From positions 1 through 64,000 of the forward strand of contig JBFMFR010000035.1 of NCBI GenBank assembly GCA_040752025.1: a DNA stretch of 64,000 bases. Direction: 5' to 3'. The notes beneath the pieces were generated by a model. It was not told the DNA's origin. It searched no databases and worked only from the letters and a program-made list of their open reading frames with translations. Positions 34,533 to 42,762 of the stretch are shown here, in pieces. Made by a program: the position numbers and the translations under genes. Each line of letters starts with the position of its first letter. Within the stretch, counting starts at the first letter, position 1. The DNA is from JBFMFR01 sp040752025 (GTDB lineage Bacteria > Chloroflexota > Anaerolineae > Anaerolineales > UBA4823).

Positions 34533-35240
34533 TCAGGGTGATCTGGTCGGAGTTGGCGGCGGTATCCACTCCTTGAGAGTTTCCAGGTCGAAGAGATGTA
34601 ATGAATTGGAAGGCGCGCCGAGGACGCGTTCCAGGGCATCGGTGTAGGCGGCCAAGGTATCCTGGAAGGCTTGCAGGGTATTTTGACTGGCTTCAGGGGT
34701 CATGAGCATGCGTGCCAGGGCATCCCCCAGGTTTTGCATCAGCGACAGAACCACCTCGCCGACCTGATTGGGGAAGGGCGAGGCGAAGACGCCTTGCTGA
34801 ATGCCCTGCTGGATCACACCTGTCAACATGGGGGTGAATTCGGCGAGGATGCGGGTTTGCATCTTCTGGCGCACGACCAGGTTGTCATCTGAGTACCAGG
34901 CGTACAACAAGGCCATCAAGTAGGCTTTTTGAGCGGTCTTCCAGCGCGCCAGGGTGGAAAAGTACACTTCGAGTTTTTCCAGAGGCGGCAGGTTAGAATC
35001 ATTGAGGATCGGGTCGATGACCTGTTGGGCTTCTTCCACCATGCGCTCGATCAGGGCTTCCAGCAAGGCCTGTTTCGAGCTGAAGTAATGGTAAAAAGCC
35101 CCCTTGGAGATGCCAAGCTCATCGAGGAGATGTTGGATGCTGGTTTGTTCATAACCCTGGGTGAAGATCAGGCGCTGGGCAACATCCAGGATTTCGTTAC
35201 GCCTCACGGCGTATTGTTCTTCTTTGACAGCGCGGGCCAT
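34533..35240 (-). CDS. TetR-family repressor of the export operon
   Basis: The 235-residue protein has a TetR helix-turn-helix at the N-terminus (EILDVAQRLIFTQGYEQTSIQHLLDEL; recognition helix GISKGAFYHYFSSKQALL, about 43-60) and an all-helical ligand domain with PMLTGVIQQGIQQGVF. It is the first gene of a leftward operon with two permeases, an ATPase and an adaptor. With the palindrome just upstream (35259-35277) it should repress itself and the exporter until a toxic or signal molecule binds. The last ~25 residues are Pro/Thr-rich. ATG 35240 has an AAAGAGA ribosome site. Confidence 0.88.
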   Translation of the reverse strand: MARAVKEEQYAVRRNEILDVAQRLIFTQGYEQTSIQHLLDELGISKGAFYHYFSSKQALLEALIERMVEEAQQVIDPILNDSNLPPLEKLEVYFSTLARWKTAQKAYLMALLYAWYSDDNLVVRQKMQTRILAEFTPMLTGVIQQGIQQGVFASPFPNQVGEVVLSLMQNLGDALARMLMTPEASQNTLQAFQDTLAAYTDALERVLGAPSNSLHLFDLETLKEWIPPPTPTRSP

Positions 35241-35258
35241 GTCGTTTCTCTTTGTTAA

Positions 35259-35277
35259 TAAACCGACCGTCGGTTTA
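35259..35277. promoter_or_regulatory. TetR operator (19-bp palindrome)
   Basis: TAAACCGAC, one central C, and GTCGGTTTA form a perfect 9+1+9 palindrome 18 bases before the tetR start codon. Its length and ACCGACnGTCGGT core fit known TetR-type operators. The rightward radical SAM gene starts 127 bases away, so the site could affect it too. Confidence 0.7.
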
Positions 35278-35403
35278 ATTGCAGGGGGCAGTATACTCCA
35301 GGATCTGGCGGCTGTCAATATGCGCGAGCATCCAGGTATTGACATTCCCCGGCAGATGTGGGATAAGTGTAGGGAAAGCAGGTGTGTTTCCCAGGAGTTT
35401 GCC

Positions 35404-36882
35404 ATGAAAATTTTGCTGATCTATCCGGAGTTTCCCGACACGTTTTGGAGTTTCAAGCACGCGCTTAAATTCATTCACAAAGAGGCATCTCTGCCACCGC
35501 TGGGCCTGCTGACCGTGGCGGCGATGCTGCCCCAGGCCTGGGAGCAGCGCCTCGTGGACCTGAACACCGAAAAACTCACCGATAGACACCTGGCCTGGGC
35601 TGATTATGCCTTTATCAGTGCCATGGAAGTGCAGCGCGCTTCCACGCAACAGGCAATTGTGCGCTGCAAGGCGGCCGGGCTGAAGGTGGTGGTGGGTGGG
35701 CCGTTGTTTGCTAGTCAGGTGGAGCAGTTCGATGATGTGGATCACTTCATTTTGAACGAAGCTGAAGTGACTCTGCCGCCATTCTTGAAAGACCTGGAGC
35801 AGGGCTGCGCCAGGAGGGTGTACAGTTCAACGGCTTTTGCCGACATTCGCGAGACACCTGCGCCGCGCTGGGAACTGGCTAACCTGAAGCGCTATGCCAC
35901 AATGGCGATCCAATTCTCGCGCGGCTGTCCGTATAACTGCGAGTTCTGTAATGTCACGGTGCTCTTCGGCCACCGGCCGCGAGTGAAGAGCCCCAGGCAG
36001 GTGATCGAAGAGCTGGACACGCTTTACTCGCTCGGCTGGCGCGGCAATGTGTTCTTCGTGGATGATAATCTGATCGGCAACCGCAAGGTGCTCAAGGAAG
36101 AACTGCTGCCGGCCTTGATCGAATGGCGCAAGGGCAAGAGCGGCATGCCGTTCAACACCGAGGTCTCAATCAACATCGCTGACGACGAAGAACTGCTACG
36201 CCTGATGGCGGCGGCGGGTTTCGATACCGTATTCATTGGGATCGAAACACCGAACGATGAAAGCCTGGCTGAGTGTGGCAAGAAGCATAACCGCCAGCGT
36301 GACCTGATCGCGGATGTGAAGCGCATCCAAAGTCATGGCTTGCAGGTGCAGGGCGGGTTCATCATCGGCTTTGACAGCGATACGACTTCGATTTTCCAGC
36401 AGCAGATCGAGTTCATCCAGAAGAGTGGGATCGTGACGGCTATGGTGGGTTTGCTGCAAGCGCCGATTGGCACGCGGCTCTACGAGCGGCTGGCGGGTGA
36501 AGGGCGCTTGCGGGGCACGTCTACCGGTGATAACGTAGATGGGACAACCAATATCGTCCCCAAGATGGGCCTGGAAGCTCTCAACAAGGGCTACCGGGCG
36601 GTAGTGCGTTACATCTACTCCCCAGAAAACTATTATGCCCGCGTCAAAACCTTCTTGCGTAACTATAAGCCGCCCGAGATCCGGGTGCCGATCGATTTCT
36701 CGTATTTGATCGCCTTTTTCCGCTCCATTGTCCAACTGGGTATCGTGGAGCGGGAGCGGCTGCAATATTGGAAGCTCTTCGTGTGGACTCTGTTCCGCCG
36801 GCCGAGGCTGTTCCCGTTGGCGATCACTTTTACGATCTACGGATATCACTTCCGCCAGGTTTGCAATTTGCATATATCCTAA
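35404..36882 (+). CDS. B12-binding-type radical SAM protein
   Basis: The 492-residue protein combines an N-terminal Rossmann-like cobalamin-binding-type domain (MKILLIYPEFP to VVVGGPLF, about 1-105) with a radical SAM barrel, cluster motif CPYNCEFC (Cys175, 179, 182) and later FFVDDNLIGN and GFDTVFIGIETP. The C-terminal ~130 residues (NIVPKMGLEALNKGYRAVVRYIYSP) resemble the DUF4070 extension of this class, which includes hopanoid- and lipid-modifying enzymes. The usual cobalamin DxHxxG is not evident, so B12 may bind base-off differently or not at all. The substrate is unknown. AGGAG precedes ATG 35404; the DUF362 gene follows ten bases after the stop. Confidence 0.83.
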   Translation: MKILLIYPEFPDTFWSFKHALKFIHKEASLPPLGLLTVAAMLPQAWEQRLVDLNTEKLTDRHLAWADYAFISAMEVQRASTQQAIVRCKAAGLKVVVGGPLFASQVEQFDDVDHFILNEAEVTLPPFLKDLEQGCARRVYSSTAFADIRETPAPRWELANLKRYATMAIQFSRGCPYNCEFCNVTVLFGHRPRVKSPRQVIEELDTLYSLGWRGNVFFVDDNLIGNRKVLKEELLPALIEWRKGKSGMPFNTEVSINIADDEELLRLMAAAGFDTVFIGIETPNDESLAECGKKHNRQRDLIADVKRIQSHGLQVQGGFIIGFDSDTTSIFQQQIEFIQKSGIVTAMVGLLQAPIGTRLYERLAGEGRLRGTSTGDNVDGTTNIVPKMGLEALNKGYRAVVRYIYSPENYYARVKTFLRNYKPPEIRVPIDFSYLIAFFRSIVQLGIVERERLQYWKLFVWTLFRRPRLFPLAITFTIYGYHFRQVCNLHIS

Positions 36883-36892
36883 GGAGTTCAAA

Positions 36893-38056
36893 ATGCCCAG
36901 CACAGTTTATTACGGTTCCCCGCGCCAGGCTCGCCTGGAAGCCAAAGAAACCCTGCCTGCCAAGCTCGATCTGATCCTGGAGCGCTTGAATCTGCGCGAC
37001 CGGGTGAAAGATGAGCGAGTGTGCATCAAGCTGCATGTGGGCAATGGCATCGGTTATTCCACAATACATCCGATCTTCGTGCGCAAGGTGGTGCAGGCCA
37101 TCCAAGATGGCGGTGGCAAGCCCTTCATCGTGGATGTGGATTGGGATGTAGAGGGGTGCGAGGCGCGCGGCTACACCATGGAGGTCCTGGGTTGCCCGGT
37201 GTACCCGGCGGCGGGCGTGGATGAGAAATACTTCTACGCACACGAACGAACCTTCAAGAACATCCAGCAATGGCTGGTGGCGGGTATGGTGCAAGACGCC
37301 AGTTTCCTGGTGAATTTCGCTCATATCAAGGGGCACCCTTCGTGCGGTTACGCCGGGGCGATCAAGAACATCGCCCTTGGGTGTGTGGCAGGGCCAACGC
37401 GCAGCGCCATGCACGATACAGTGCAGTTCGACTCTTACTGGTTCCCGGAGAACTGCCCGGATGAGGCGACTCGTCAAAAGATCAAGGATGCCTGTCCTTT
37501 CGAGGCCCTGGTGGACGACAAAGAACGCCCTGGCTACCTGCATCTGCATCCAGAGCCGTGCAACGCCTGTGGGCGCTGCCTGCAAGTGGCTCCAGTGGGG
37601 GCTTTGAAGATCGACGCGATCAATTTCAATGCGTTCATGGAAGCCTGCGCTATCAGCACGGCAGTAACGATGAGCACTTTCGAAGCGGGCAAGGCTGTGC
37701 ACCTCGGGCTGGCAACGCACATGACGCCGGTGTGCGACTGCTTTGGCTTTACCAGCATGCCGATCCTGCCGGATGCAGGCATTTTTGGTTCAGACGATAT
37801 CGTGGCCCTGGATCAGGCTATCATCGATGCCACAGCGAAAACACCGCTGATCGAAGACAATATACCTACCTCGATGGAAGTACACACGCGCCGCGGCCAC
37901 CCGCTGGCCTGGCTGCACGGCCCGCTCAAGGACCCTTACATGGTGACGGCCTTTGCGGAGCAATACGACCTGGGCAGCCGGGCCTATGACCTGGTGGATG
38001 TGTTCCCGTTGGAGAAGCTCGAGCGGGCAGGGATGGGATATATCCCGGCCAGCTAG
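36893..38056 (+). CDS. DUF362 protein with ferredoxin-like cluster motif
   Basis: This 387-residue protein has the DUF362 core (VCIKLHVGNGIGYSTIHP, FIVDVDWDVEGCEARGY, NFAHIKGHPSCGYAGAIKNIALG) and an inserted iron-sulfur segment CNACGRCLQVAP (Cys223, 226, 229). The fourth ferredoxin Cys is Ala233, so the site may hold a 3Fe-4S cluster, borrow another Cys (Cys201 in DACPFEAL is near) or be empty. DUF362 proteins are thought to be redox partners or enzymes acting on hydrophobic substrates. AAGGAG and ten-base spacing couple it to the radical SAM gene, so it may feed it electrons or process its product. Confidence 0.82.
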   Translation: MPSTVYYGSPRQARLEAKETLPAKLDLILERLNLRDRVKDERVCIKLHVGNGIGYSTIHPIFVRKVVQAIQDGGGKPFIVDVDWDVEGCEARGYTMEVLGCPVYPAAGVDEKYFYAHERTFKNIQQWLVAGMVQDASFLVNFAHIKGHPSCGYAGAIKNIALGCVAGPTRSAMHDTVQFDSYWFPENCPDEATRQKIKDACPFEALVDDKERPGYLHLHPEPCNACGRCLQVAPVGALKIDAINFNAFMEACAISTAVTMSTFEAGKAVHLGLATHMTPVCDCFGFTSMPILPDAGIFGSDDIVALDQAIIDATAKTPLIEDNIPTSMEVHTRRGHPLAWLHGPLKDPYMVTAFAEQYDLGSRAYDLVDVFPLEKLERAGMGYIPAS

Positions 38057-38089
38057 TACATCTGACTAAGAATCCGGGAAGGTGATGAA

Positions 38090-39676
38090 GTGAACAAGGC
38101 TTATCATCTCGGGCTCTGTGCGCTCTTGCTTTGTGGCATGGTGCTTTTGTTTGCTTGCAACTCGATCCCTACGAATTCGCCGGTGACAAAAACCGCTGTA
38201 AGCGTCACGCTTACAGCCTCCAACACGCCATCGCCAAGTGTAACGAAAGTAGTTCCCACGATTACGCCATCGCCCAGTGCTCAGGCGCTGCCGTCTGAGA
38301 CGGTTACTCCGATACTGACCACGATCGTTCCATCGCAAACGATTGCAGCGCCCCCGACCTTGATCCCGCAAGGGCCTTATCTATTGTACAGCCGCTATGA
38401 TCGGGATGGGCCGTTCGTGGTAACCAATGCAGGAGGAATGGGACGGCAGGAATTTCGGCTCCCCGAGGGTGCTCATGAGTCGTACTGTTTGCGCTGTATG
38501 GTATCGCCGGATGGCCATTGGCTGGCTTTCTACAGCGGTTCGATGGAAGCGCCATACGATCTGACATTGAACGTGATGTCGATCCCGGATGGGATCGTGT
38601 GGCCAGTTACGCGGCTGTTTTCCAGCGATTATCCAGAGGTATTGTCTGTGGTTGTGGAGTGGTTGTCACCTCAACTGGAGTACCCTCTGGATTTGGAATC
38701 TTTGCAGCTCTATTTCCCTGACGCTATGATGCGCGCTTTGGCGTGGTCGCCCGATGGGAGTTCCCTGGCTTTCGCCGGGCAAATGGATGGGCCATCGTCA
38801 GATCTTTACATCTACGAGGTAGAGACAGGCCAGATTCGCAGGCTGACAGATGATCTGCAAATCCTATACGGGATAAGCTGGTCTCCAGATGGCAAATGGC
38901 TGATGATCGTAAATATGTTGCCGGATAATTACACGGTTAAAACGCTGCATCGCATCCGCGCAAATGGAAACCTGGTCAGTAACCCGGCGGCTCTTGAAAA
39001 GGGGGCTTTCTGGGCAGGTGTGGAGTGGATCGCTCCCAATTTGTACCTGGTTTCGGGCGCTCCGGACGGGGGCGAGCTCTTTGGACTGCGCTCCTGGAAC
39101 GTTGAAACTGGTCAGAGAAAGGATATCTGGACATCGACATACTTTGGTTTTGCTATCGATCCAGAAAGGCAATTAATTGCTATCAGTGGAGAGCCGAGAG
39201 ACGATATCGAGTGGGATTCTCAGGAATATGCCTTTTATTTCGCCACCTACGATGGGCGTAAACAGAAAATCTCGGATGATATTTTCTGGGAGATTGTCTT
39301 TCGGGGCGGCCTGGCCTCTAATTTCATTGGGCTGGATGGCAAGTACATTGTAACCATCGCGCTGGACGGTACATTGGCCAATATGGGGATTGGCCCGAAT
39401 AAACAGATTAGCGTTTCGCCTAATCGCCAGTGGTTTCTTCTGTATGGTGGTGAAGCACGTCTGTATTCGGCTACCGACCAGCCTGTGCGGACTTTTGGCG
39501 ACCTGAAAATTTCGGGAGCATTGTGGTGGCGCGATTCTTCGGGGCTGGTTGTGACCACCGGACGCGAACTTTATACGATAACAGTCCCGGATGGGGTACC
39601 GGTGCTGATCGATAGCTGCCAGTCGCTTGAGAAATATTGTGGTTTTGAGGCGGAAAACATGCTCTGGATACCTTGA
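38090..39676 (+). CDS. Lipoprotein with WD40/TolB-like propeller
   Basis: GTG 38090, after a GGGAAGGTGA region, begins a lipoprotein signal (VLLFACNS, Cys about 23) and a Thr/Ser/Pro-rich tether to about residue 100. The remaining ~420 residues form a propeller with TolB/WD40-like repeats such as WSPDGSSLAFAGQMDGPSSDLYIYEVETGQIRRL, split by other blades, SWSPDGKWLMIVN and VSPDGHWLAFYSGSM. It is a probable surface binding protein. The base composition is lower in GC than the neighbouring operons. It follows DUF362 by 33 bases and is followed by another lipoprotein, so the three may share a message, though the function seems unrelated. Confidence 0.75.
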   Translation: MNKAYHLGLCALLLCGMVLLFACNSIPTNSPVTKTAVSVTLTASNTPSPSVTKVVPTITPSPSAQALPSETVTPILTTIVPSQTIAAPPTLIPQGPYLLYSRYDRDGPFVVTNAGGMGRQEFRLPEGAHESYCLRCMVSPDGHWLAFYSGSMEAPYDLTLNVMSIPDGIVWPVTRLFSSDYPEVLSVVVEWLSPQLEYPLDLESLQLYFPDAMMRALAWSPDGSSLAFAGQMDGPSSDLYIYEVETGQIRRLTDDLQILYGISWSPDGKWLMIVNMLPDNYTVKTLHRIRANGNLVSNPAALEKGAFWAGVEWIAPNLYLVSGAPDGGELFGLRSWNVETGQRKDIWTSTYFGFAIDPERQLIAISGEPRDDIEWDSQEYAFYFATYDGRKQKISDDIFWEIVFRGGLASNFIGLDGKYIVTIALDGTLANMGIGPNKQISVSPNRQWFLLYGGEARLYSATDQPVRTFGDLKISGALWWRDSSGLVVTTGRELYTITVPDGVPVLIDSCQSLEKYCGFEAENMLWIP

Positions 39677-39709
39677 ATGAGAAAGCCATTATTTGGGAGG
39701 AAGAAACGC

Positions 39710-40240
39710 ATGTTCAGAAAATATGTTATCAACCTTTGCCTGGCGCTCACTCTGGCGGCTTGTGGCAGGATAGCGCCAACGCCTGCCTTAACGCCAACTT
39801 CGACGCCGACTGCTTCACCCAGCCCGACGGCAACGCCCAGCTCCACGCCGACTTCCAGCCCTACGGTTACGCTAACATTGACAGCCACGCCGACGACGAA
39901 GCCCAGTGACACACCTGTTCCTTCTGCAACATATTCGCCAACGCCGATACCTTTCGAAGGGGGAACGCCGGTGCACTCCTGGAATGGCATCCCGGTCATG
40001 CCGCAGGCCATCTCTGGCAAAGCGGATGGCGAATCGTATACCTACACTGTGGCGGCTACGGTCAAGCAGGTGCAGGCGTATTACGATCAAGAAATGCCGA
40101 AAGTGGGCTGGCAGCCCTTTGCGACGGGCACAGGGGACAATGGCAACCTGTTCTTGATGTACATGAAAGGTAGCAGGGTAGCTGCGATTAGTGTGGTAGC
40201 ACAGGGTAATTCCACTCTGGTGCTGATCGTTTTGACGTAA
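39710..40240 (+). CDS. Small lipoprotein with Thr/Pro-rich linker
   Basis: The 176-residue product has a lipoprotein signal ending LTLAACG, a ~60-residue low-complexity Thr/Pro/Ser linker and a compact C-terminal domain of about 95 residues (MPQAISGKADGESYTYTVAATVKQVQAYYDQEMPKVGW onwards). The motif of a short helix followed by YYDQEMPKxGW is recurrent in small bacterial surface lipoproteins, but I know no function. GGGAGG at 39695 sets the ATG 39710; an earlier ATG (39677) would prepend an 11-residue basic stretch. It follows the propeller lipoprotein directly. Confidence 0.68.
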   Translation: MFRKYVINLCLALTLAACGRIAPTPALTPTSTPTASPSPTATPSSTPTSSPTVTLTLTATPTTKPSDTPVPSATYSPTPIPFEGGTPVHSWNGIPVMPQAISGKADGESYTYTVAATVKQVQAYYDQEMPKVGWQPFATGTGDNGNLFLMYMKGSRVAAISVVAQGNSTLVLIVLT

Positions 40241-40318
40241 GCGATGAAGAGAAATGTCTCAGGATAGGCTGAGCGCCGTTCTTCGATCAATCCAGGATCC
40301 ACAGGCCTCAGTGATGGG

Positions 40319-40324
40319 TATAAT
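40319..40324 (+). promoter_or_regulatory. -10 box, leaderless start of the nucleotidyltransferase pair
   Basis: A perfect TATAAT ends six bases before ATG 40331, placing the transcription start at the start codon. No ribosome site lies between and no clear -35 box was found, so the call rests on the -10 element and its spacing. Confidence 0.45.
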
Positions 40325-40330
40325 AGAAGT

Positions 40331-40537
40331 ATGCAAAAGGAAATTTGGGAACGCAAAGGTAAACTAGCTGAACTTGACAGATCCTTCGACCTGAAATTCT
40401 GGCAAGCCCAATCCTCAGGCGAGCGCTTCCAGGCAGCCTGGGAGCTTATTCAACACGCCTGGAAGGTAAAGGGATACGATGTTCGTCAACTCAGACTTCA
40501 GCGATCTGTTGAATCTTTTCAACGCCAACAACGTTAA
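40331..40537 (+). CDS. Small helical partner of the nucleotidyltransferase
   Basis: The 68-residue product is highly charged and helical (MQKEIWERKGKLAELDRSF to AWELIQHAWKVKGY). Its position just before, and overlapping by 59 bases, a MNT/AbiEii-type nucleotidyltransferase gene suggests a two-component toxin-antitoxin-like pair, although a plain regulatory partner is equally possible. It starts without a ribosome site immediately after a TATAAT box. The last ~20 residues are Arg/Gln-rich because they are antiphase to the next gene. Confidence 0.6.
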   Translation: MQKEIWERKGKLAELDRSFDLKFWQAQSSGERFQAAWELIQHAWKVKGYDVRQLRLQRSVESFQRQQR

Positions 40538-40940
40538 GTACCTGATCATTGGTGGGTATGCAGTAATTCAATACGCTGAACCGCGCTACACCAAAGATCT
40601 GGATTTGTGGATCGGTGCGGATAAAAACAACGCAGCCGCGGTTTACAAAGCGCTGAAGGAATTTGGCGCCCCATTGACTGGACTGGCCGAGGCAGATTTC
40701 GCCGAAGAAGGTTATTTTTACCAGATGGGCCGGCCGCCCATGAGGGTGGATATTCTGATGGGTATTCTCGGGTTGGAATTTGAAAAAGCCTGGCAGCATC
40801 GTGTGGAAGTGGATTTTGATGGTCTTGTTGTGAAGTTCATCTCACGGGAAGACTTGATCGAAGCCAAAAAAGCCTCGGGCCGGCCACAAGACCTGATTGA
40901 TGTTGATTTACTCTCTCAGGAACCCGATACAGAGGAATAG
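40479..40940 (+). CDS. Nucleotidyltransferase-fold protein (AbiEii/DUF6036-like)
   Basis: The 153-residue protein shows the polymerase-beta nucleotidyltransferase core: LIIGGYAVIQYAEPRYTKDLDLWI, with the GG of helix one (25-26) and Asp40/Asp42 as metal ligands, and a third acidic candidate in RVDILMG. FISREDLIEAKKASGRPQDLID is a conserved helix near the end. Families of this size (AbiEii, DUF6036, MenT/MNT-like) transfer nucleotides to a target such as tRNA or a partner protein, often in toxin-antitoxin modules. Its start lies inside the 68-residue gene in another frame, implying coupled translation. The nitroreductase begins five bases after its stop. Confidence 0.8.
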   Translation: MFVNSDFSDLLNLFNANNVKYLIIGGYAVIQYAEPRYTKDLDLWIGADKNNAAAVYKALKEFGAPLTGLAEADFAEEGYFYQMGRPPMRVDILMGILGLEFEKAWQHRVEVDFDGLVVKFISREDLIEAKKASGRPQDLIDVDLLSQEPDTEE

Positions 40941-40945
40941 ATAGC

Positions 40946-41470
40946 ATGAACGTCTCCCTAAACGTTAACGACGCCATTCGCCTCAAGCGCGCCGTGCGCG
41001 AATTCGCCGACCGGCCGCTTCCCAGGGAAACTGCCCTGGCAATCCTCAATGCCGGCCGCCGCGCCCAGAGTTCCAAGAATACACAGCCCTGGGATTTCAT
41101 CGCCATCACGGATAAGGCCGTGCTCAAGGCGTTTTCCGAGTGCGGGACGTGGGCCGGGCACCTGGCAGGGGCGGCATTGGGCGTTGCCATCGTCCACGCT
41201 GATCCCGGTGAGAAATTTCAGATGATGTTCGACGTTGGTCAGGCGGCGGCCTATATGCAACTGGCGGCCTGGGAGTTGGGGGTGGGCTCGTGCCTGGCTT
41301 CGATCTACGATTTGGAAAAGGCGCGCCAGGTATTGGGCTTACCGGAAGACCGGCACCTGCGCATTGCGCTGTCATTCGGCTACCCGCTGGATGCACAGGT
41401 GCTGAGCGCGCCGCCGCGCAAGGGCGGGCGCAAGGCGCTGGATGAGATGGTGCACTGGGGGCACTGGTGA
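40946..41470 (+). CDS. Nitroreductase-family protein
   Basis: The 174-residue protein has the FMN-binding nitroreductase pattern: IRLKRAVREFADRPLPRETAL near the N-terminus (Arg/Ser phosphate contact), NAGRRAQSSKNTQPWDFIAI, and a GQAAAYMQLAAWELGVGSCL helix, ending IALSFGYPL. These enzymes reduce nitro groups, quinones or flavins with NAD(P)H; the substrate cannot be told. It is short for the family but the core is complete. The start is five bases after the nucleotidyltransferase stop, and the histone-deacetylase-like gene follows seven bases after it. Confidence 0.85.
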   Translation: MNVSLNVNDAIRLKRAVREFADRPLPRETALAILNAGRRAQSSKNTQPWDFIAITDKAVLKAFSECGTWAGHLAGAALGVAIVHADPGEKFQMMFDVGQAAAYMQLAAWELGVGSCLASIYDLEKARQVLGLPEDRHLRIALSFGYPLDAQVLSAPPRKGGRKALDEMVHWGHW

Positions 41471-41476
41471 GGGGGC

Positions 41477-42391
41477 GTGAAATTATTCTATTCTGAGCGG
41501 CGGCCTCTGCCGCTGCCGGAGGGTCACTCATTCCCGGCGCCTAAGTACACGCTGCTGCTGGAGCGCTTGCAGGCAGCAGGACTGGCCCCAGATGGGGCGC
41601 TGTGCCAGGCGCAGCCAGCCAGCCGGGAAGATTTGCTACGGGTACATACCGCCGATTACATCGGGCGCATGCTGGGTGGGGAGATGACTGATAAGGAGAT
41701 GCGACGTATCGGCTTCCCCTGGTCGCCGGCGCTGGTGGAGCGGGTGCTGCGCTCGGTAGGGGCCACGCTGGGAGCGTGCCAGGCCGCTTTGGTGGAAGGT
41801 GTAGCAGCTAACCTGGGCGGTGGTACGCATCACGCTTACCCTGACCACGGCGAGGGGTACTGCGTGTTCAACGATGTGGCGGTGGCGGCGCGGGCCATGC
41901 AGGCCCAGGGCCACGCCAGGCGGGTGGTGGTGCTGGACTGCGATGTGCACCAGGGCAACGGCACGGCAGCCATCTTCGCCGGGGATGCGAGTGTGTTCAC
42001 CTTTTCGGTGCACGGTGAGAAAAATTTCCCGTTTCACAAGGAGCGCAGCAGTCTGGATATCGCCTTGCCGGATGGCAGTGGGGATGAAGCCTACCTGGCA
42101 GCGGTGGAACAGGGGACGCGCCTGGCGCTTGAGCAGGCGAACGCTGATCTGGCGGTCTACATTGCCGGGGCAGACCCGTACGAGGGCGACCGGTTGGGGC
42201 GGATGGCGGTCAGCAAGGCGGGATTAGGTCAGCGCGACCGGCTGGCGTTGGGGATGTGCCGGGCAGCCGGTTTGCCGACCACCATCGTGATGGGTGGAGG
42301 CTATGCCCGCCGGATCGAAGACATGATCGACATCCAGGTAGAGACTATTCGTATAGCCATAGAGCTGTGGAGAGGAGGATGTTTGCTTTGA
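41477..42391 (+). CDS. Histone-deacetylase-family zinc amidohydrolase
   Basis: The 304-residue protein matches class II-type HDAC/acetoin-utilisation enzymes: NLGGGTHHAYPDHGEGYCVFNDVAVAA (His-His, then the Tyr/Phe loop), VLDCDVHQGNGTAAIF with two zinc ligands (Asp, His), and AGADPYEGDRLGRM with the third Asp. Bacterial members remove acyl groups from polyamines, acetoin-pathway enzymes or other amines. The GTG start 41477 follows GAGGGGGC. It is cotranscribed with the nitroreductase, and a short hydrophobic peptide overlaps its end. Confidence 0.87.
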   Translation: MKLFYSERRPLPLPEGHSFPAPKYTLLLERLQAAGLAPDGALCQAQPASREDLLRVHTADYIGRMLGGEMTDKEMRRIGFPWSPALVERVLRSVGATLGACQAALVEGVAANLGGGTHHAYPDHGEGYCVFNDVAVAARAMQAQGHARRVVVLDCDVHQGNGTAAIFAGDASVFTFSVHGEKNFPFHKERSSLDIALPDGSGDEAYLAAVEQGTRLALEQANADLAVYIAGADPYEGDRLGRMAVSKAGLGQRDRLALGMCRAAGLPTTIVMGGGYARRIEDMIDIQVETIRIAIELWRGGCLL

Positions 42392-42486
42392 AAGCGCTGC
42401 GCGTCGTGGTTATCACCTTGATCGTGCTCCTGGCAGCCAGCGGGGCGCAACTTTTTGGGGCGCTTCTCGTAAATAATATTGAATAA
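42379..42486 (+). CDS. Possible 35-residue membrane peptide
   Basis: A short frame from ATG 42379 (or TTG 42388) encodes MFALKALRVVVITLIVLLAA and a hydrophobic stretch ending in a polar NNIE tail. AGGAGG lies directly before the ATG and nine bases before the TTG, so TTG is the better-spaced start. It overlaps the HDAC-like gene by 13 bases and would be one membrane helix. The evidence is ribosome site plus hydrophobicity only. Confidence 0.4.
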   Translation: MFALKALRVVVITLIVLLAASGAQLFGALLVNNIE

Positions 42487-42567
42487 GGCACAGCATTCTT
42501 TTATCGAGTGTTGTGACTGGCAAAGTACAGCCAACACAACGAAAAACCGTTTTACGAGGAGGTACGT

Positions 42568-42762
42568 ATGTCTACATCACGAGGTCCTTTACGCCGTTCG
42601 AAGCGCAATCGTATCATCGCCGGGGTATGCGGCGGGCTGGCGGAGTTCTTCGGGATCAGCTCGTTCTGGTTCCGCCTGGCGTTCCTGATCGCTTTGATCC
42701 CTGGCGGTGTGCCAGGGCTGCTGGTGTATTTCCTGTGCTGGATCATCGTCCCGAACGAGTAA
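42568..42762 (+). CDS. PspC-domain protein
   Basis: A 64-residue protein with the complete PspC domain: a basic start RRSKRNRIIAGVCGGLAEFFGIS and a hydrophobic helix FRLAFLIALIPGGVPGLLVYFLCWIIVPNE. PspC domains occur in phage-shock/membrane-stress responses; stand-alone versions are common and their partners vary. GAGGAGG lies eight bases before ATG 42568. No pspA-type gene is nearby. Confidence 0.85.
   Translation: MSTSRGPLRRSKRNRIIAGVCGGLAEFFGISSFWFRLAFLIALIPGGVPGLLVYFLCWIIVPNE

Noticed and set aside
39770..39960. ACG/CCA-rich tandem-like stretches in lipoprotein linkers taken as DNA repeats or CRISPR
   Set aside because: The periodicity comes from Thr/Pro/Ser codons in the protein linker; no conserved direct repeats with unique spacers occur.
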